Shown: positions 43,248-53,261 of the stretch, one piece after another
How positions within the stretch are numbered: position 1 is the first letter of the stretch
How the letters are laid out: the number at the start of each line of letters is the position of its first letter
NCBI GenBank assembly: GCA_030374765.1
Contig: JARGXX010000080.1
Location: 2,108,001 to 2,172,000 of the forward strand
Direction of reading: 5' to 3'
From: Agarophyton chilense
Lineage: Eukaryota; Rhodophyta; Florideophyceae; Gracilariales; Gracilariaceae
Length of the DNA: 64,000 bases
The notes under the pieces: model-generated
The model's input: only the letters and a program-made list of their open reading frames with translations
Database searches by the model: none
What the model was told of the DNA's origin: nothing
Translations under genes and position numbers: made by a program

Positions 43248-44095
43248 CTAAACCTTGGCTTTCAGTAGCACCGCATCAGGCAAGTTCTGGTTCTCTAGAA
43301 CCACGTACATATGGTACGGAAACAGCTGTTAATCCGACATGACACCGTCCGCACTTCCTGCTCCGGCATGAAAGACCTCACCCCTCCAGACGAATATTGA
43401 CATCGGCAGTATCGTGTACTTTTTCACATACATCCCTTGCGCGAACCACTGCAACTCCGCATTGCTCTTTGCGTAAGGCGTATGCGATCTTACACACACC
43501 CACAACGGAAACTACTACTTTCCAGTTGCTATCGTGTAATCGCCTGGATTCTTCCCCTCCAACTTGTCACGGTTCTTCAACGTCTGAAAGTCAGTATGCA
43601 TCTTTCTCTGCGGCCATCCCTTCCCGGTACAAAACACCCTTCCCCTATTATTTGGATCGTTCATCTTCATCAGCGCCATTCGGTTATTTTCCAAACCGGG
43701 CACACACATATCTGTCCCACTTGAGCATCCAACATCGCACGCTTCTTCACCTACACATTCCTATTCGATTTCAACTCCATCTCATCCAAGTTCCCCCTCC
43801 TTGTCGTAATACTCCTTCCAAGTCCTCTTCTACTATCCGAGGTGCCCTGCTCCTCCCTAGCCTTGATGATAGCATTCTAAGTAGTCTGATTCTCCGGATT
43901 CCGGAAGTCATCTTGCTGCCTAAAACTTGTCTCAAAGAACTCAAGCATTCCCACACTGACATCTCCATTCACTGCCTCTCTCGTCTCCCACAGCTTCTCC
44001 ACAGTTCTTCCATCCGTCGCAAACCCTTCCATCACACAGAACCCACGCTCTTTCAGTTCCTTTGCCCTCCTCGCAAAGTACACAATAGGGGACAT
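43248..44095 (-). pseudogene. 2-oxoglutarate/Fe(II) oxygenase-like pseudogene
   Basis: On the minus strand an ATG at 44,095 starts MSPIVYFARRAKELKERGF, CVMEGFATDGRTVEKLWE, which looks like the usual opening of phytanoyl-CoA dioxygenase-like proteins (helix, then GF-V). After stops and a frame change the next part has NRMALMKMNDPNNRG and GKGWPQRKMHTDFQTLK, giving an HxD iron motif at 43,590-43,598. After two adjacent stops the frame goes on to ELQWFAQGMYVKKYTILPMS and FVWRGEVFHAGAGSADG, where His (43,368-43,370) could be the distal iron ligand. It ends PYHMYVVLENQNLPDAVLL near 43,248. The HxD...H order supports the family; substrate unknown. No single frame is intact. Confidence 0.45.
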
Positions 44096-45234
44096 GTGTA
44101 GTGTTTGCAATGAACGTGGGATTCATGACCACCCAAAGCGAACTCAAAGCGATATACCGCGTGGTGATTTCGCACACGGTTCTGTGTCATGACTTGATTC
44201 TGTGGGAGATTGGACGATATAAAAGTTAGAAAGCTAGGAAGAGCGCGGATGACATAGTTTACCACCGTGTGGAGTTTGTAATGCTTTTTCGAGCTGTGTC
44301 TCACATAGCGGCATTATCGAGCTGCTTGTGGCACGACAACAGCAGCGATCAGAGCGAGACTGGTGGAAACATGTTGCAGAGAAGCTGACGGGAATGCAAG
44401 AAGAGTGCGGCAGGAGAGTAGACTACCAGGCAATCAAAAACGTGCGGCCATGACCATGCGACCACGATCATGGGCCATGGCCGTGCGAAAGGTCTGGGCG
44501 CAAGGGAGAAAAAGAGGAGAGGTCTCATGGCAGCCCATCACGAACGAAGTGGCGTCGAACAAAGTGTCGTCGGGAACGCTAGCCACCGTGCGCCGCGTCA
44601 AAAAGCTTCACCATGAACGCAAATGAACAAGGTGAGCCCACGGACGGACAGACGCAATGTTCACACAGAAGACACGCGGAGCCACTAAACCGCGGGGCCT
44701 ACGCGGAGAAAGGAAAGAGCTGCTGCGTAGCAATGAGATCAATTCCACTGAGCAACGTTGATGGCGAGGCGAGTAGGAGAAATGCACGAGAAAAGTAGAT
44801 GTTGCGGCGACTGGTGGCTACTGGTGGTGAAATCGTGGCTTTGAACATGTGTGAAATTGAGGTGTTTCTCAAGGCGCGCAAGCTCATCTCCACCGGCAGA
44901 ATGTTGCGCGCTGTCCGTTGCCGCCGCCACGCATTTTGCTGCGCGGATGCTGCATTCGAAATTACGGCCCATTCAGGGTCCCCTTCTCGCTTGCGAGTGA
45001 ACTGCATGCTTCATCTTCGCCATTACCGCGTATGCGTGCTGCGGCTTGTGCTATCTCAACCTTTCCGCAGTCCCTGACAACCATTCACTGCTATCCTGGC
45101 TTCTGCTTCCCATCGCTGCTTAACTACCGCCGTCTTTTCCGAGCTCCATTCGCTGTTTTCGACGTGTTTCTGTGTTGTTTTCTTTCTCGGAATTATATAG
45201 CTCCGCCGGCAACATAGATGCCGCCCAGCCGTCC
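44096..45234. other. No gene assigned
   Basis: Several 60-100 codon frames overlap on both strands (for example ATG 44,799 to 45,077 plus, and 45,007-44,699 minus). None has a recognisable motif and both strands are equally open, so none is called. Confidence 0.35.
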
Positions 45235-45354
45235 ATGTCTTCTCAGGATGCTTTGTTGTTTCTATTTGCTCTGTTCCTTTTTGCGCTCTTTCTATGTATT
45301 ATAGCGGTCGTTATTGTTCTCCCACGTCTTCTAACCGCACCGTTTCACTCTTAA
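45235..45354 (+). CDS. Possible small membrane protein or N-terminal exon
   Basis: ATG at 45,235 opens 39 codons dominated by one long hydrophobic helix (DALLFLFALFLFALFLCIIA, then VVIVLPRLLTAPFHS). It may be a signal-anchor exon of a larger gene that continues in the following sequence. A second frame (45,294-45,623) reads through GGKLRLVIPAIYVYPLAG and QIRWWPKAPVVDFNQVLN. Only composition supports this. Confidence 0.25.
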   Translation: MSSQDALLFLFALFLFALFLCIIAVVIVLPRLLTAPFHS

Positions 45355-45816
45355 CCAATCGCACACTGGGAGGTAAATTACGCCTCGTAATACCTGCCAT
45401 CTACGTATATCCACTGGCTGGCAGAGCTGCAGCACATTCATTGCAATACACCGTTCCAAATGATGCCGTAACCGTCGAGCAGCCTGTGCTCCAAATTCGA
45501 TGGTGGCCGAAGGCCCCCGTTGTGGATTTCAACCAGGTTCTCAACGTCGACCAATCACCACGCTTGACTGCACCACGCACGTCCAACATGAACTGCAGAA
45601 GTAACATACCGCATTCTTCCTGAAACGCCCTCTATATCGTTTACGAAGATGGTGGCGTCGTGTTGCCTCTGCGTCCGATGTCGACGACTCCATAGAACCT
45701 TCAGTGCTCATTTCTGTCCATTGCGTTGGCTTGCGAACACGGATGGTCAACTATCAGTCAAACTAAGACCTTCTCAGGCGAGTCATGGAATTGTCGAGGA
45801 GTGCATCAAGGCATGC

Positions 45817-46422
45817 TAGTTTTCTCAACATCGGTGTGCCCTCACGAGATGTTCGCACTCCTACATCAGACTCGACACGGACGTACTCAATGCTAAGATT
45901 GCGATCATAGATGATGTCTTTGATGAGCCAGTTGTGGTGCATAGTTATCGAGGCCATGGACCCCCTCGAAAAGCGAGCACAGGGACTGAAGAGAATCTAG
46001 ATCTCAGGGACGACTCAAACCCAAACTCACCGCCTGTGTGTCGTGTATCCATCGTGCTCAAAGAAACCTCATTTTCGTACGATATGCAAGCCATTTCTGA
46101 TATTGAAAGGGTTGTTGAAATACTTCAACCCCCGTTTATTGATCTTGTACTAGTGGCGAAAAGATTATTCTCGAGAAAAGGAAACCGGGAAGCTACAGGA
46201 ATACAGATCACTGTCGATGCCTCCCCAGTTTCTGACGATCATAGTGATTCTCGAACACAGAAGCCGTTTTTTCCCATTTCGTTTGAAGCGAGAGAAAGTA
46301 CATGTAAACCGTTGCCATTTCTGACCATCAGAAAGTGGGATTCAACTACCGATCAAGACAAAGGCAAAACGGAGCCAAGAAAACTGTGCTTTCCCATTCT
46401 AAGCAGATTTTTGGTTACCTGA
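45817..46422 (+). CDS. Hypothetical coding segment, unrecognised
   Basis: This roughly 200-codon open frame has no ATG at its start, so it is probably an internal exon or a pseudogene part. It reads LDTDVLNAKIAIIDDVFDEP, VCRVSIVLKETSFSYD, QAISDIERVVEILQPPFIDL and LSRFLVT before TGA. The same frame upstream (from about 45,600) is open apart from one TAG and has a Cys-rich patch (SCCLCVRCRRLH). Composition is protein-like with mixed helices and acidic loops. No family recognised. Confidence 0.35.
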
Positions 46423-47111
46423 TCGTTTGCCTACTTCACTAGAGTGTCTAACAAAGCACTTTTCAATGCTAAGAGTTGAAGAAGAGCAAAATGAAAACTT
46501 TGACGGAGGCCGCCCGATTCTTGTTCCTTCGCCCCAAAAGAGCAACAAGCCGGGCGAAGACGAGTTATGATCCGCAGCAAATCACTCAATCAATTGTTTC
46601 GGTCTTCCGACTGTTCATTCTCACATTTTGGGAGGGAATACCTTTCGATGGTCCACGAACTCATATCGAAAAGTAGCCTATTTCCGAAGTCGATCTAACC
46701 CTCGGTTTCAAGATAATTTTTCGGGCGGTGGCATCAGAAATATTGGCCAACATGAACTCGGTTCACATCCAATGGTTCTTTGTGGAACTTCAGGATCAGC
46801 ATTCATTTTAAATTCAAGTACCCCCACCAGTCATCACGCTACACTGCCATTTGATTTAAAACAAAAATTCTCAGCAGTTTTACGTCGAAGTCTCGGGTCG
46901 TGATTTCATGCATTGACAGCCACGCCCCCTGAACCTTCATTCCATCGTAGGAATCTGCCGCCGAAAATAGACGGAGGGCAGAGCGATCACCAGAATACCC
47001 TCCGAATTGAGAGCTGGAAAAACTCTCTTTAGCGCCTTACTGCAAATGATACATTAACTGTGCCTACGTCCTGCTCAAGGTTTGGTACGGATATCTACTT
47101 CACCCAAGATC
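46423..47111. other. Short frames, possibly 3' part of the preceding gene
   Basis: Frames at 46,476-46,676 and 46,628-46,903 (GGNTFRWSTNSYRKV, PMVLCGTSGSAFILNSS) are coding-like but short and in different frames. Confidence 0.25.
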
Positions 47112-48102
47112 ATGAGAGCTGTATTCATCCCTTTTTTGTGTACCATTTTACTCTTTCATCTGAGTCAGTCTCAACCAAGTGATGGCCATCCATCTTTTTC
47201 CATTTCTGAGGCGGACGACGGATGCAGCTCTCCGGACCAGAGTCTGAGCCTATCGTCTTCACCTTTCAACGTGCCGCCACCTCGAACAGGCCCCGGATCC
47301 AAAAACATCGATCTGTCATCGGGCACCGCACCTCATCCTCCCCATCTGCCCCCGTCGCCCCCTCACTTCTTCTTCCTCCTCCCTCCTTCGTCGCTTAGCA
47401 TGGCGCCGCATCGCCTCTCCGCCCGCTTTGGCCCTACTGACGTTCTTGTGCAAACCGATGCCGTCCCTTCCTCCAAAAGCGCCGATGATGCCGAGTTTCC
47501 CGACTTCCTGCCCGAGCCTTTTCAGTCCGTCGCTCACCTCTTCAGCTTGGCGCGCTTCCGCCCTAACGACCCTGAATTTCTTACCGACGCTGGTTTGCCC
47601 TCACAGGCCCAATCCGACGACGCAAGATGCGAAATCTGTGTTCATCCAGATTCGTTCCCTTTACGCCCATGCCCGCAATTCCACGTCACCACCTTCCACC
47701 ATTGTCTCCGCTCGTGGCTTCGCGTCAAAATAGAGGACGGTGATGTCAACCATCTTTCCTGTTTTCAGTGCCATGAGCTCAATCCCCGACGCCGAAGTGA
47801 GAAGTATCGTGGGAGAGCTCGAATTCAAAAAGTGTCTTTTCTTTCGCCCCAAGATTCAGCATGGAAGCAACCCTACCGCAGCATGTTGTCCAAAGGTGGG
47901 ATATTGGAAACTTTTGCGGTGCAATGTGCTTAAACTATGCGTCAATACTGCGAACATGACCTGCCCGGATTATGACACGCAGGTGTGCCCTCGATGCTTC
48001 AGCGAAGGTCATGGAGATGACAAGTGTCCAGTACCTATCGTCGCCGTCCGAGAAAAACACTCTCACTTATCTGGGAGAGGGTTCAAACTAAAAAGTGTCT
48101 AA
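47112..48102 (+). pseudogene. RBR-type (RING1-IBR) ubiquitin ligase, frameshifted
   Basis: An ATG at 47,112 gives a hydrophobic start (MRAVFIPFLCTILLFHL) and a long Ser/Pro-rich N-terminus; ATG 47,400 (MAPHRLSARFGPTDV) is an alternative start. RING1 begins at CEIC (47,628-47,639) and continues PCPQFHVTTFHHCLRSWL, KIEDGDVNHLSCFQCHEL. At about 47,780-47,786 the frame must shift by one base. The other frame then reads IPDAEVRSIVGELEFKK, CCPKVGYWKLLRC and TCPDYDTQVCPRCFSEGHGD, which is the IBR domain. Two IBR zinc ligands have become Tyr (47,902-47,904 and 47,971-47,973), both explained by TGT/TGC to TAT/TAC. No RING2 is visible. RBR ligases carry ubiquitin on a RING2 cysteine, so this one is likely dead. 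Confidence 0.7.
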
Positions 48103-48289
48103 TATCTCGAATATCTCTAATAACACTGTGAAGAACGATCGCTCTAGAATGTATTCAATGCGCAAATTGAAATCTCAGGAAACAGAGACTTTAGTTTCCA
48201 CAGGGGATGAAGAATCGGGTCTATATCAGATAATAGCAGAAACAACTGCGGGGGAAACAAGGCCTCCTTGAAAACGGGCAAAGCGCATG

Positions 48290-48900
48290 ATTCCAAGAGC
48301 CATAGTTCCTCCAGCATTCGAAAGTCCTCGCAGGCCTGTCGAAGAATCACCAATCAGACATGTTATTTTTGCTGCTGCGAAGCGACAGAAAGGAGCTAAT
48401 GGGTTAGGAGGGGGACATTCTGGAAGGACTGGGATGAACAAGGTTCTTAGGAGGTGAGTGAGTCATTGAAGTAATATGGTTTCGATTTTTGGTAGAAGTC
48501 TGACTTATATTTCTTTCTTGTTACGACAGTGATTGATCGGGAAATGGCGGAATCAAAGGTAAGTGCGAGCTTCAATCGTATCTTGTATGCGTTAGGGAAA
48601 GATATCTGACTTGCCGTTGTTTGCTGCTGCCAGAGAACAGGGAGGCAAGATTGGACAGGAGGTGGGATAAGTTGTCGCTATAGAGGTGAGTGTCGTGCTG
48701 ATGTGGTTTGGGTTTGTTTTGTGACGGAGATCTGACTTTTTTTCTATGTATTGATGCAAAGTGGGAGCAAGAAAAGGAAAACATATTTGAGAGAGGTTAG
48801 TTTGTTTATATGGAATTTGCTCGCATGAAGCGAGGAATTGGGCTCTAACTTGTGTGAGTTTGTGATGTCTATCTAGTAATATAGGAATTTGTGATTGATG
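48290..48900 (+). other. Spliced locus with four short introns and mini-exons
   Basis: Four introns with canonical ends can be placed: 48,454-48,529, 48,559-48,633, 48,686-48,761 and 48,796-48,876 (76, 75, 76 and 81 bp). The 5' sites are GTGAGT, GTAAGT, GTGAGT and GTTAGT. Each has TCTGACTT or TCTAACTT 21-34 bases before the terminal AG, a likely branch point. The exons between are only 29, 52 and 34 nt. Joining them leaves a frame open from an ATG in exon 2 (48,544) for about 31 codons (MAESKRTGRQDW, then GGGISCRYRVGARKG) before TGA. The first exon carries a longer frame (MIPRAIVPPAFESPRRPVEE) that does not join in phase. It may be a spliced noncoding RNA, a leader, or a decayed gene. Confidence 0.6.
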
Positions 48901-49562
48901 AAGGGTGAACTCATGTACCGCTTGGACGGTTCTCGGAGAATGGAGGGTTCTTTGCGTAGCGCTTTGTGCGACGCGAACTGAAGCGCAACGATCGGAGGAC
49001 GTAATGCCTAGCGCATGTGAATTGGGAAGATCTCAACTCACTTGCAACAGGGACCCGTTTCGGGTCTCAGTTGCAGGATCGCCGTATTATGCACTGGCCA
49101 TGAGGGTGATTAGAGGACATTAAATTGAATGTGCAGGGCATTGTAACGGTTCATACTAGCTACGATACCTGCAAGATATGAATGATCATGAGCTAGATAG
49201 CGTTCAGTATTCCTTTCATAATCGGTAGAATTCAGAGTCTAGGATAAATGAGTATCGAAAGATATCTCCCAATTTCTCTTCCATTCTTTCTAGTGTTCCA
49301 GTATTAGTACGGATATTTGCTAGTTTTCTAGATTCTCGCTAAAATTCACTTGGCTAGTATTTTTGCGCTCGATAATCTGGCATCAAAATTCTGCGAATTT
49401 TTGAATGCTAACCATAGACATTCTAGCACACCAAAACTAGAAATCTAGCCTCCAATACTAGCTTTCCGAAAACACAGACGAAGAACGCATACCCCGCTAA
49501 CATTCGTTCCAAACTTCATCCTCTATATGAACGATCAATAGTTTGTTAAGAAAATAGTGTGA
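48901..49562. other. No gene recognised
   Basis: Downstream of the spliced locus; possibly its 3' exon begins at 48,877. AT-rich, with repeated TCTAGT-type words near 49,290-49,460 and no long frame. Confidence 0.35.
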
Positions 49563-49853
49563 GCCTTTGCAGAATGTCGCGCCCCTCTCACTCGCGTAAA
49601 GACTGTCTTCCTTTTGAAACTGTGCTTGGAGATTCTGTTTTTGTTTCTTAGATGCTTCGCCGAGCAGGAAGATGACGATAATATTAGCACCTTCGGCACT
49701 AATGATACCAATTTCTCTATTCAGCCTAATTTGCGAGAATATATTCTTCTTCTAGCTTTTTATATTGTGCCGGTTCTTATCGTCAATATCAGTATCTATT
49801 GGATGAATGCGGGGCCTACTGGAGCTTTCCTGTCCAAGTATCCCGAGTTTTAA
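49563..49853 (+). CDS. Possible small single-pass membrane protein, last exon
   Basis: The frame is open from 49,563 to TAA at about 49,853. The C-terminal part is convincing: EDDDNISTFGTNDTNFSIQP, then a hydrophobic helix LREYILLLAFYIVPVLIVNI, and a short tail with AGPTGAFLSKYPEF. No ATG precedes the helix in frame. A pyrimidine-rich TTTTTGTTTCTTAG at 49,638-49,651 looks like a 3' splice site, so the start is probably in an upstream exon. An acidic lumenal part, one membrane helix and a 20-residue tail resemble small organelle membrane subunits, but I recognise no family. Confidence 0.4.
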   Translation, partial: AFAECRAPLTRVKTVFLLKLCLEILFLFLRCFAEQEDDDNISTFGTNDTNFSIQPNLREYILLLAFYIVPVLIVNISIYWMNAGPTGAFLSKYPEF

Positions 49854-50296
49854 ATCCTTGTACCCATTTTTTATTGTATATACTGTTTTGTTTTATTATT
49901 TCCTACTTGCAACAATCTAGCCAGCTCTCTACGTTCGTATGCTAATAGAACTACACTCGCTCACCGCTCGCGCTTAAACAAAAGGAATACTATGTGAAAC
50001 AACAACATTTATAAGGTTTTATTGTAAAGCATTCATTAATTGTAATTCCACGCGAAGCCCATGCGAGCGCCTAAGTCTAGCTAGCCCTGACCGGTTTAAC
50101 CCATCCTCCGTCAAACCCATCTCCACGCCATACTACCCCAGGACCCAAGAAGTCTCGATGAGGTCCGAAAATCAGATTGTTTCAGAAATAATTGATTTTA
50201 TACAGAGCTTTTTGATTCTGATCATTTTTCCGTCCAAAACTGAAATTGACCCACCGAGAAATCACTAAGTCCTGGAGCCTCCCTTAATTTCTGCTC
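49854..50296. other. 3' flank of small membrane ORF and of DIRS element B
   Basis: AT-rich at first (possible polyadenylation region near 49,870-49,900), then the presumed 3' terminal sequence of the DIRS element. No repeat partner found. Confidence 0.4.
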
Positions 50297-51029
50297 CTAG
50301 CTTCCCTCTAGTGCTTGCACGTTCTCCCGACCCCCAACCCAAGCGGGTGGCGTAACGTTTAATAACGTTGCTGCTCTGGCAATAGGCGCCTCGAACTGAA
50401 GTCGCTGGGCGTCTGTTAAAGCTTCCATGAACCCATACAACTTTTGGGGCTGTATGTAGAGTTTAAAATTCTTATCTGACGCCCAACGTCCTCTGTTCTT
50501 TGTTTCATGGTCGGTGAGGCGACCATAAAGTTTATCAGTTGTGGCACCGCCAAAACGCAGCATGTGGGGGGTAACACTTTGTGTTATTGAAAGTCGCGCA
50601 GCGGCACGCCGAAGATGCTCCCTAAATCGTGCTGGAGGCTCTTTAAAAAGCTTATGTTTTCTTAATACCCTTTTCTTTTCTATCAATCGAGACAACAATA
50701 CTGCCATAAAATATGGGCGTATTGTTACTGTCTCGTTTCGGCCGCGCTTTGAAATAGAAATGTTCATGCTTCCATAGTGCGGCCTTTTCCTTGATAGATC
50801 CAGCATCATCATATCGTCAATTCCTAGTCCCAAAAGATGCCCCAGACGGAGATATCCATCGATACCTCGTGAACAACCTGTCCACGTCCTGTGCCGTAGA
50901 GTACCTTCTTTCAGAATCATCCAGTGTTTTCAACCATTCGACAAAGCGTTGCAAGTTTTTATGGTTGTTTTGGAGAGTGCTTGGCTTTACCCTCTTGTTG
51001 GCTAGCTCAAACAGGCCTGGAGGGTTCAT
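50297..51029 (-). pseudogene. Tyrosine recombinase of DIRS element B, internal deletion
   Basis: Two frames: 51,029-50,817 has the N-terminal arm (GLFELANKRVKPSTLQNNHK, FVEWLKTLDDSERR, DVDRLFTRYR), then a shift into 50,920-50,297 with GYLRLGHLLGLGIDD (Arg I), SKRGRNETVTIRPYF, PHMLRFGGATTDK (HxxR), NRGRWASDKNF, and IQPQKLYGFM with the probable nucleophile Tyr. Against copy A about 80 residues between FTRY and GYLRL are missing here. The catalytic residues remain, but the deletion and shift should inactivate it. Confidence 0.82.
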
Positions 51030-51054
51030 CAGCAGGATTATTTACCGACAACAC

Positions 51055-51528
51055 CTAAAATGCTTCCAGTCTCATGTTGCCAGCCAAGAGCAAAGCCGCG
51101 ACTCTACGACAAATCCGGTTAAAACTGCACACACTGCTTCGTCCTTTCTTCAAGGCTCCGATAAGAGCCTGGTTGTCAATGAAGATTATTGGACGCATGC
51201 CAAAATGTTTCCGTTGTCGAAGTGCCCATCGAAGCCCCAAAATGCACGCTTCCCCCTCGAGGATATGGATGGGTGATTTTATATGCCATTTGTGTCTAAT
51301 AGCCAGCTTCCATGGTTGCGCGTTAGTCCATTGTACTTTATCATCCGCGGACGCTGTCAGCAGCCCGAGAGGGTCTTCTGTCGCCGTGTAAACGACGCCT
51401 CCTCCCCAGCAACTGGCATCAACGCAAAGTACCTTCTTCGCAAATTCTTTAGTTAAATGAACGCGTATTAAAGGTGGGAGAGCAACGAGCAAAGATAATT
51501 CTTGCTTGGCGGCTTTTGAGGCCACCAC
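51055..51528 (-). CDS. RNase H domain of DIRS element B
   Basis: About 157 codons without interruption. Catalytic positions are all kept: CVDASCWGGGVVYT (Asp), ILEGEACILGLRWAL (Glu) and IIFIDNQALIGALKKG (Asp). It degrades RNA in the RNA:DNA hybrid during reverse transcription. In the ancestor it was fused to the RT upstream; the join is broken by a one-base frame change near 51,597 and a TAA near 51,540. The frame reads on toward the recombinase region with CSFNRICRRVAALLL. Confidence 0.8.
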   Translation of the reverse strand: MVASKAAKQELSLLVALPPLIRVHLTKEFAKKVLCVDASCWGGGVVYTATEDPLGLLTASADDKVQWTNAQPWKLAIRHKWHIKSPIHILEGEACILGLRWALRQRKHFGMRPIIFIDNQALIGALKKGRSSVCSFNRICRRVAALLLAGNMRLEAF

Positions 51529-51548
51529 GGACTCGTGTTATGCTCGGC

Positions 51549-52538
51549 TCAACTTGTATACCGTGGATATAACTGAGAACAGGGGACGTTGAGCAACAAA
51601 AACCACGCCCACTTGCCTAACAGTCGCTGTAGCATTTTCACATTCCATCTTCTCCTACCTATGACCGCTTCCGGTAACCCTATTAGTTTACGCAACTTTA
51701 CTGCATCGGGCATCAGCAGGCCATTGAGGTGTACTTCAATGCCTAGGACTTCCGTAAAGTCACTCTCTCCTGGCCACGATATTTTCTGTGGTTTGGAGGG
51801 CAGATTACTCTTCCTGGACTCTTCGACAACCACTCTCAGATTCTGTACGCTTTTCTCCCAACCGGTCCCCAAAGAAAAATAATCATCGACGTACGCCCCA
51901 TAACGGAAAGCCGAGACCTCGATCACATCCGGTATCCAATCCTCTTGTCTCAACCCGGCTCTCTCAAGCAGAAACCTGTGCCCGTTCTGAGCTATGTAGA
52001 CGGAATGAGAGCATCCCATCGGCATCGAACAGACAACAGGGAACAGCTGCGAGTCTCCAGAACTGATACTGGGAAGACCAAATAACGTCCGTGACCACTC
52101 AGGCATCTTCATTCTGTGATACTGGTTGTCCATATCAGTTTTCCCTACATAGAGCTTACTGCCCGAAGGCAGATAAAGCCTAGCAAGGTCTGCTGGGTTG
52201 GGCAACTGTGTATCTGGGGCTGCGAAAAATGCGTTATTAGCATTTCTCGCATCGATAATTAGGCGTTGACTGCTCTTTTCTTTCTTTGGGACCGCAAAAA
52301 CTCCCTTCGTCACTTCTGCTTGTTTCCTTTGTAACGATATTGTTCCCACTTCCTCCAGCTTTTCAATAAGCCTTTTGTATGCTTCTCCTTCAACCCCACA
52401 GAAGGGCTTCCGGAGGGCCTCCCTTTCCCGTTTCGGTCTCACTTGTGAGTCTCGCGACTCATAAGTGACCCGAATTTCTTCTGGCAGTAATGTCAAGACG
52501 TCCGCAGACGCCGCCAATCCTTCGACCGGCAATGACAC
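51549..52538 (-). CDS. Reverse transcriptase of DIRS element B
   Basis: A 329-codon frame. RT motifs in order: VTKGVFAVPKKEKSSQRLII (fingers), VGKTDMDNQYHRMKMPEW (motif A, catalytic Asp), SMPMGCSHSVYIAQ (motif B), YGAYVDDYFSLG (catalytic YVDD), then LPSKPQKISW, VLGIEVHLNGLLM and LLGKWAWFLLL. The active site is complete, unlike the copy at 36 kb. The last residues before the TGA at 51,549 (NVPCSQLYPRYTS) are out of frame; the other frame reads QRPLFSVISTVYKLSRA, matching copy A, so a one-base indel lies near 51,597. The start is not ATG-defined with confidence. Confidence 0.88.
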   Translation of the reverse strand: MSLPVEGLAASADVLTLLPEEIRVTYESRDSQVRPKREREALRKPFCGVEGEAYKRLIEKLEEVGTISLQRKQAEVTKGVFAVPKKEKSSQRLIIDARNANNAFFAAPDTQLPNPADLARLYLPSGSKLYVGKTDMDNQYHRMKMPEWSRTLFGLPSISSGDSQLFPVVCSMPMGCSHSVYIAQNGHRFLLERAGLRQEDWIPDVIEVSAFRYGAYVDDYFSLGTGWEKSVQNLRVVVEESRKSNLPSKPQKISWPGESDFTEVLGIEVHLNGLLMPDAVKLRKLIGLPEAVIGRRRWNVKMLQRLLGKWAWFLLLNVPCSQLYPRYTS

Positions 52539-52580
52539 CAGATCAGGGTTGATAAGCTCCCAGGAGTGCTTTTCACCATA

Positions 52581-52901
52581 TTAAAATATGCCTTCATCCT
52601 TAACGACGGCAGCCGCCGCAACGAAATAATTTCGGCGGCATGCTGCCTCCCCGATGTCTCGCAAGAGGGTGGTCGCTAACCGTTGAACCGCGTTTCTCTC
52701 CTCACCTTGAGGCTCTAAAGAGAAGACATGCCCGGCATTTAGGCCATTCAGCCCTGCTACAAGTCTTCGAGTAACCGTGTCCAGCATGCGCCACTTTGCG
52801 TAACGCTGCCTTAGTCGACTATTCATACTAGCTTGTTTTTGCACATGCCCAGATCCACCTGGGATCGCCCACTGTAGGGGAAGCAAGTCCCGCATGTCCA
52901 T
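52581..52901 (-). CDS. Small ORF upstream of DIRS RT
   Basis: ATG at 52,901 opens about 106 codons: MDMRDLLPLQWAIPGGSG, NSRLRQRYAKWRMLDTVTRR and RNYFVAAAAVVKDEGIF before TAA. Position and basic/helical composition suggest the C-terminal part of the gag-like ORF1. No motif recognised. Confidence 0.45.
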   Translation of the reverse strand: MDMRDLLPLQWAIPGGSGHVQKQASMNSRLRQRYAKWRMLDTVTRRLVAGLNGLNAGHVFSLEPQGEERNAVQRLATTLLRDIGEAACRRNYFVAAAAVVKDEGIF

Positions 52902-52949
52902 TACAACAAATTCCCCGAGTTATTGTTGTTGTTTTATTAAATGAACTCC

Positions 52950-53261
52950 CTAATTCGTCTTGTCGTCACCCGGGACAGACTTATCTTTTCGGGAGCGTCC
53001 CGCGAGTTCACGACGTAATTTTGCAGATTTATGCAGCCTTCGTCGATATTTCTCCGGGACTAACTCGTTGTCATCCTCCCCTAGCTCGCGAGCAGCACCC
53101 CAATTGCCTGAGTTCTCCGCCATAATGACGGCTTCCAAGCGCCGTAGAGCGACTTCAACTGCCAATTCACGCCGGGCTCTCATGGTCCTAAACGATCCAA
53201 TGATACAGTCTACTATTTTAGCAAGACTTGCTGCCTCTTGCTTGCTTCGGAGATTTGTCAA
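52950..53261 (-). CDS. Gag-like ORF1 fragment of DIRS element B
   Basis: About 103 codons, helical and highly charged: SFRTMRARRELAVEVALRRL, EAVIMAENSGNWGAARELGE, KYRRRLHKSAKLRRELAGR. It ends TAA 48 bp before the next frame. Likely the nucleic-acid binding or assembly protein of the element, by position only. Confidence 0.45.
   Translation of the reverse strand: MTNLRSKQEAASLAKIVDCIIGSFRTMRARRELAVEVALRRLEAVIMAENSGNWGAARELGEDDNELVPEKYRRRLHKSAKLRRELAGRSRKDKSVPGDDKTN

Noticed and set aside
43397-44101. 234-codon plus-strand frame
   Set aside because: Low-complexity Ser/Thr/His/Leu composition from C/T-rich DNA; the minus strand holds motif-bearing oxygenase-like sequence, so the plus frame is taken as a shadow.
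44041-44177. Cys-rich minus-strand frame (CVLCEEGKGTERAWVLCD)
   Set aside because: Zinc-finger-like at first sight, but it overlaps the oxygenase-like start in another frame, is under 80 codons and matches no domain spacing.
48454-48761. C/D snoRNAs in the short introns
   Set aside because: The repeated CTGA is explained by the branch point TCTGAC; no matching box C (RTGATGA) or terminal stem was found.
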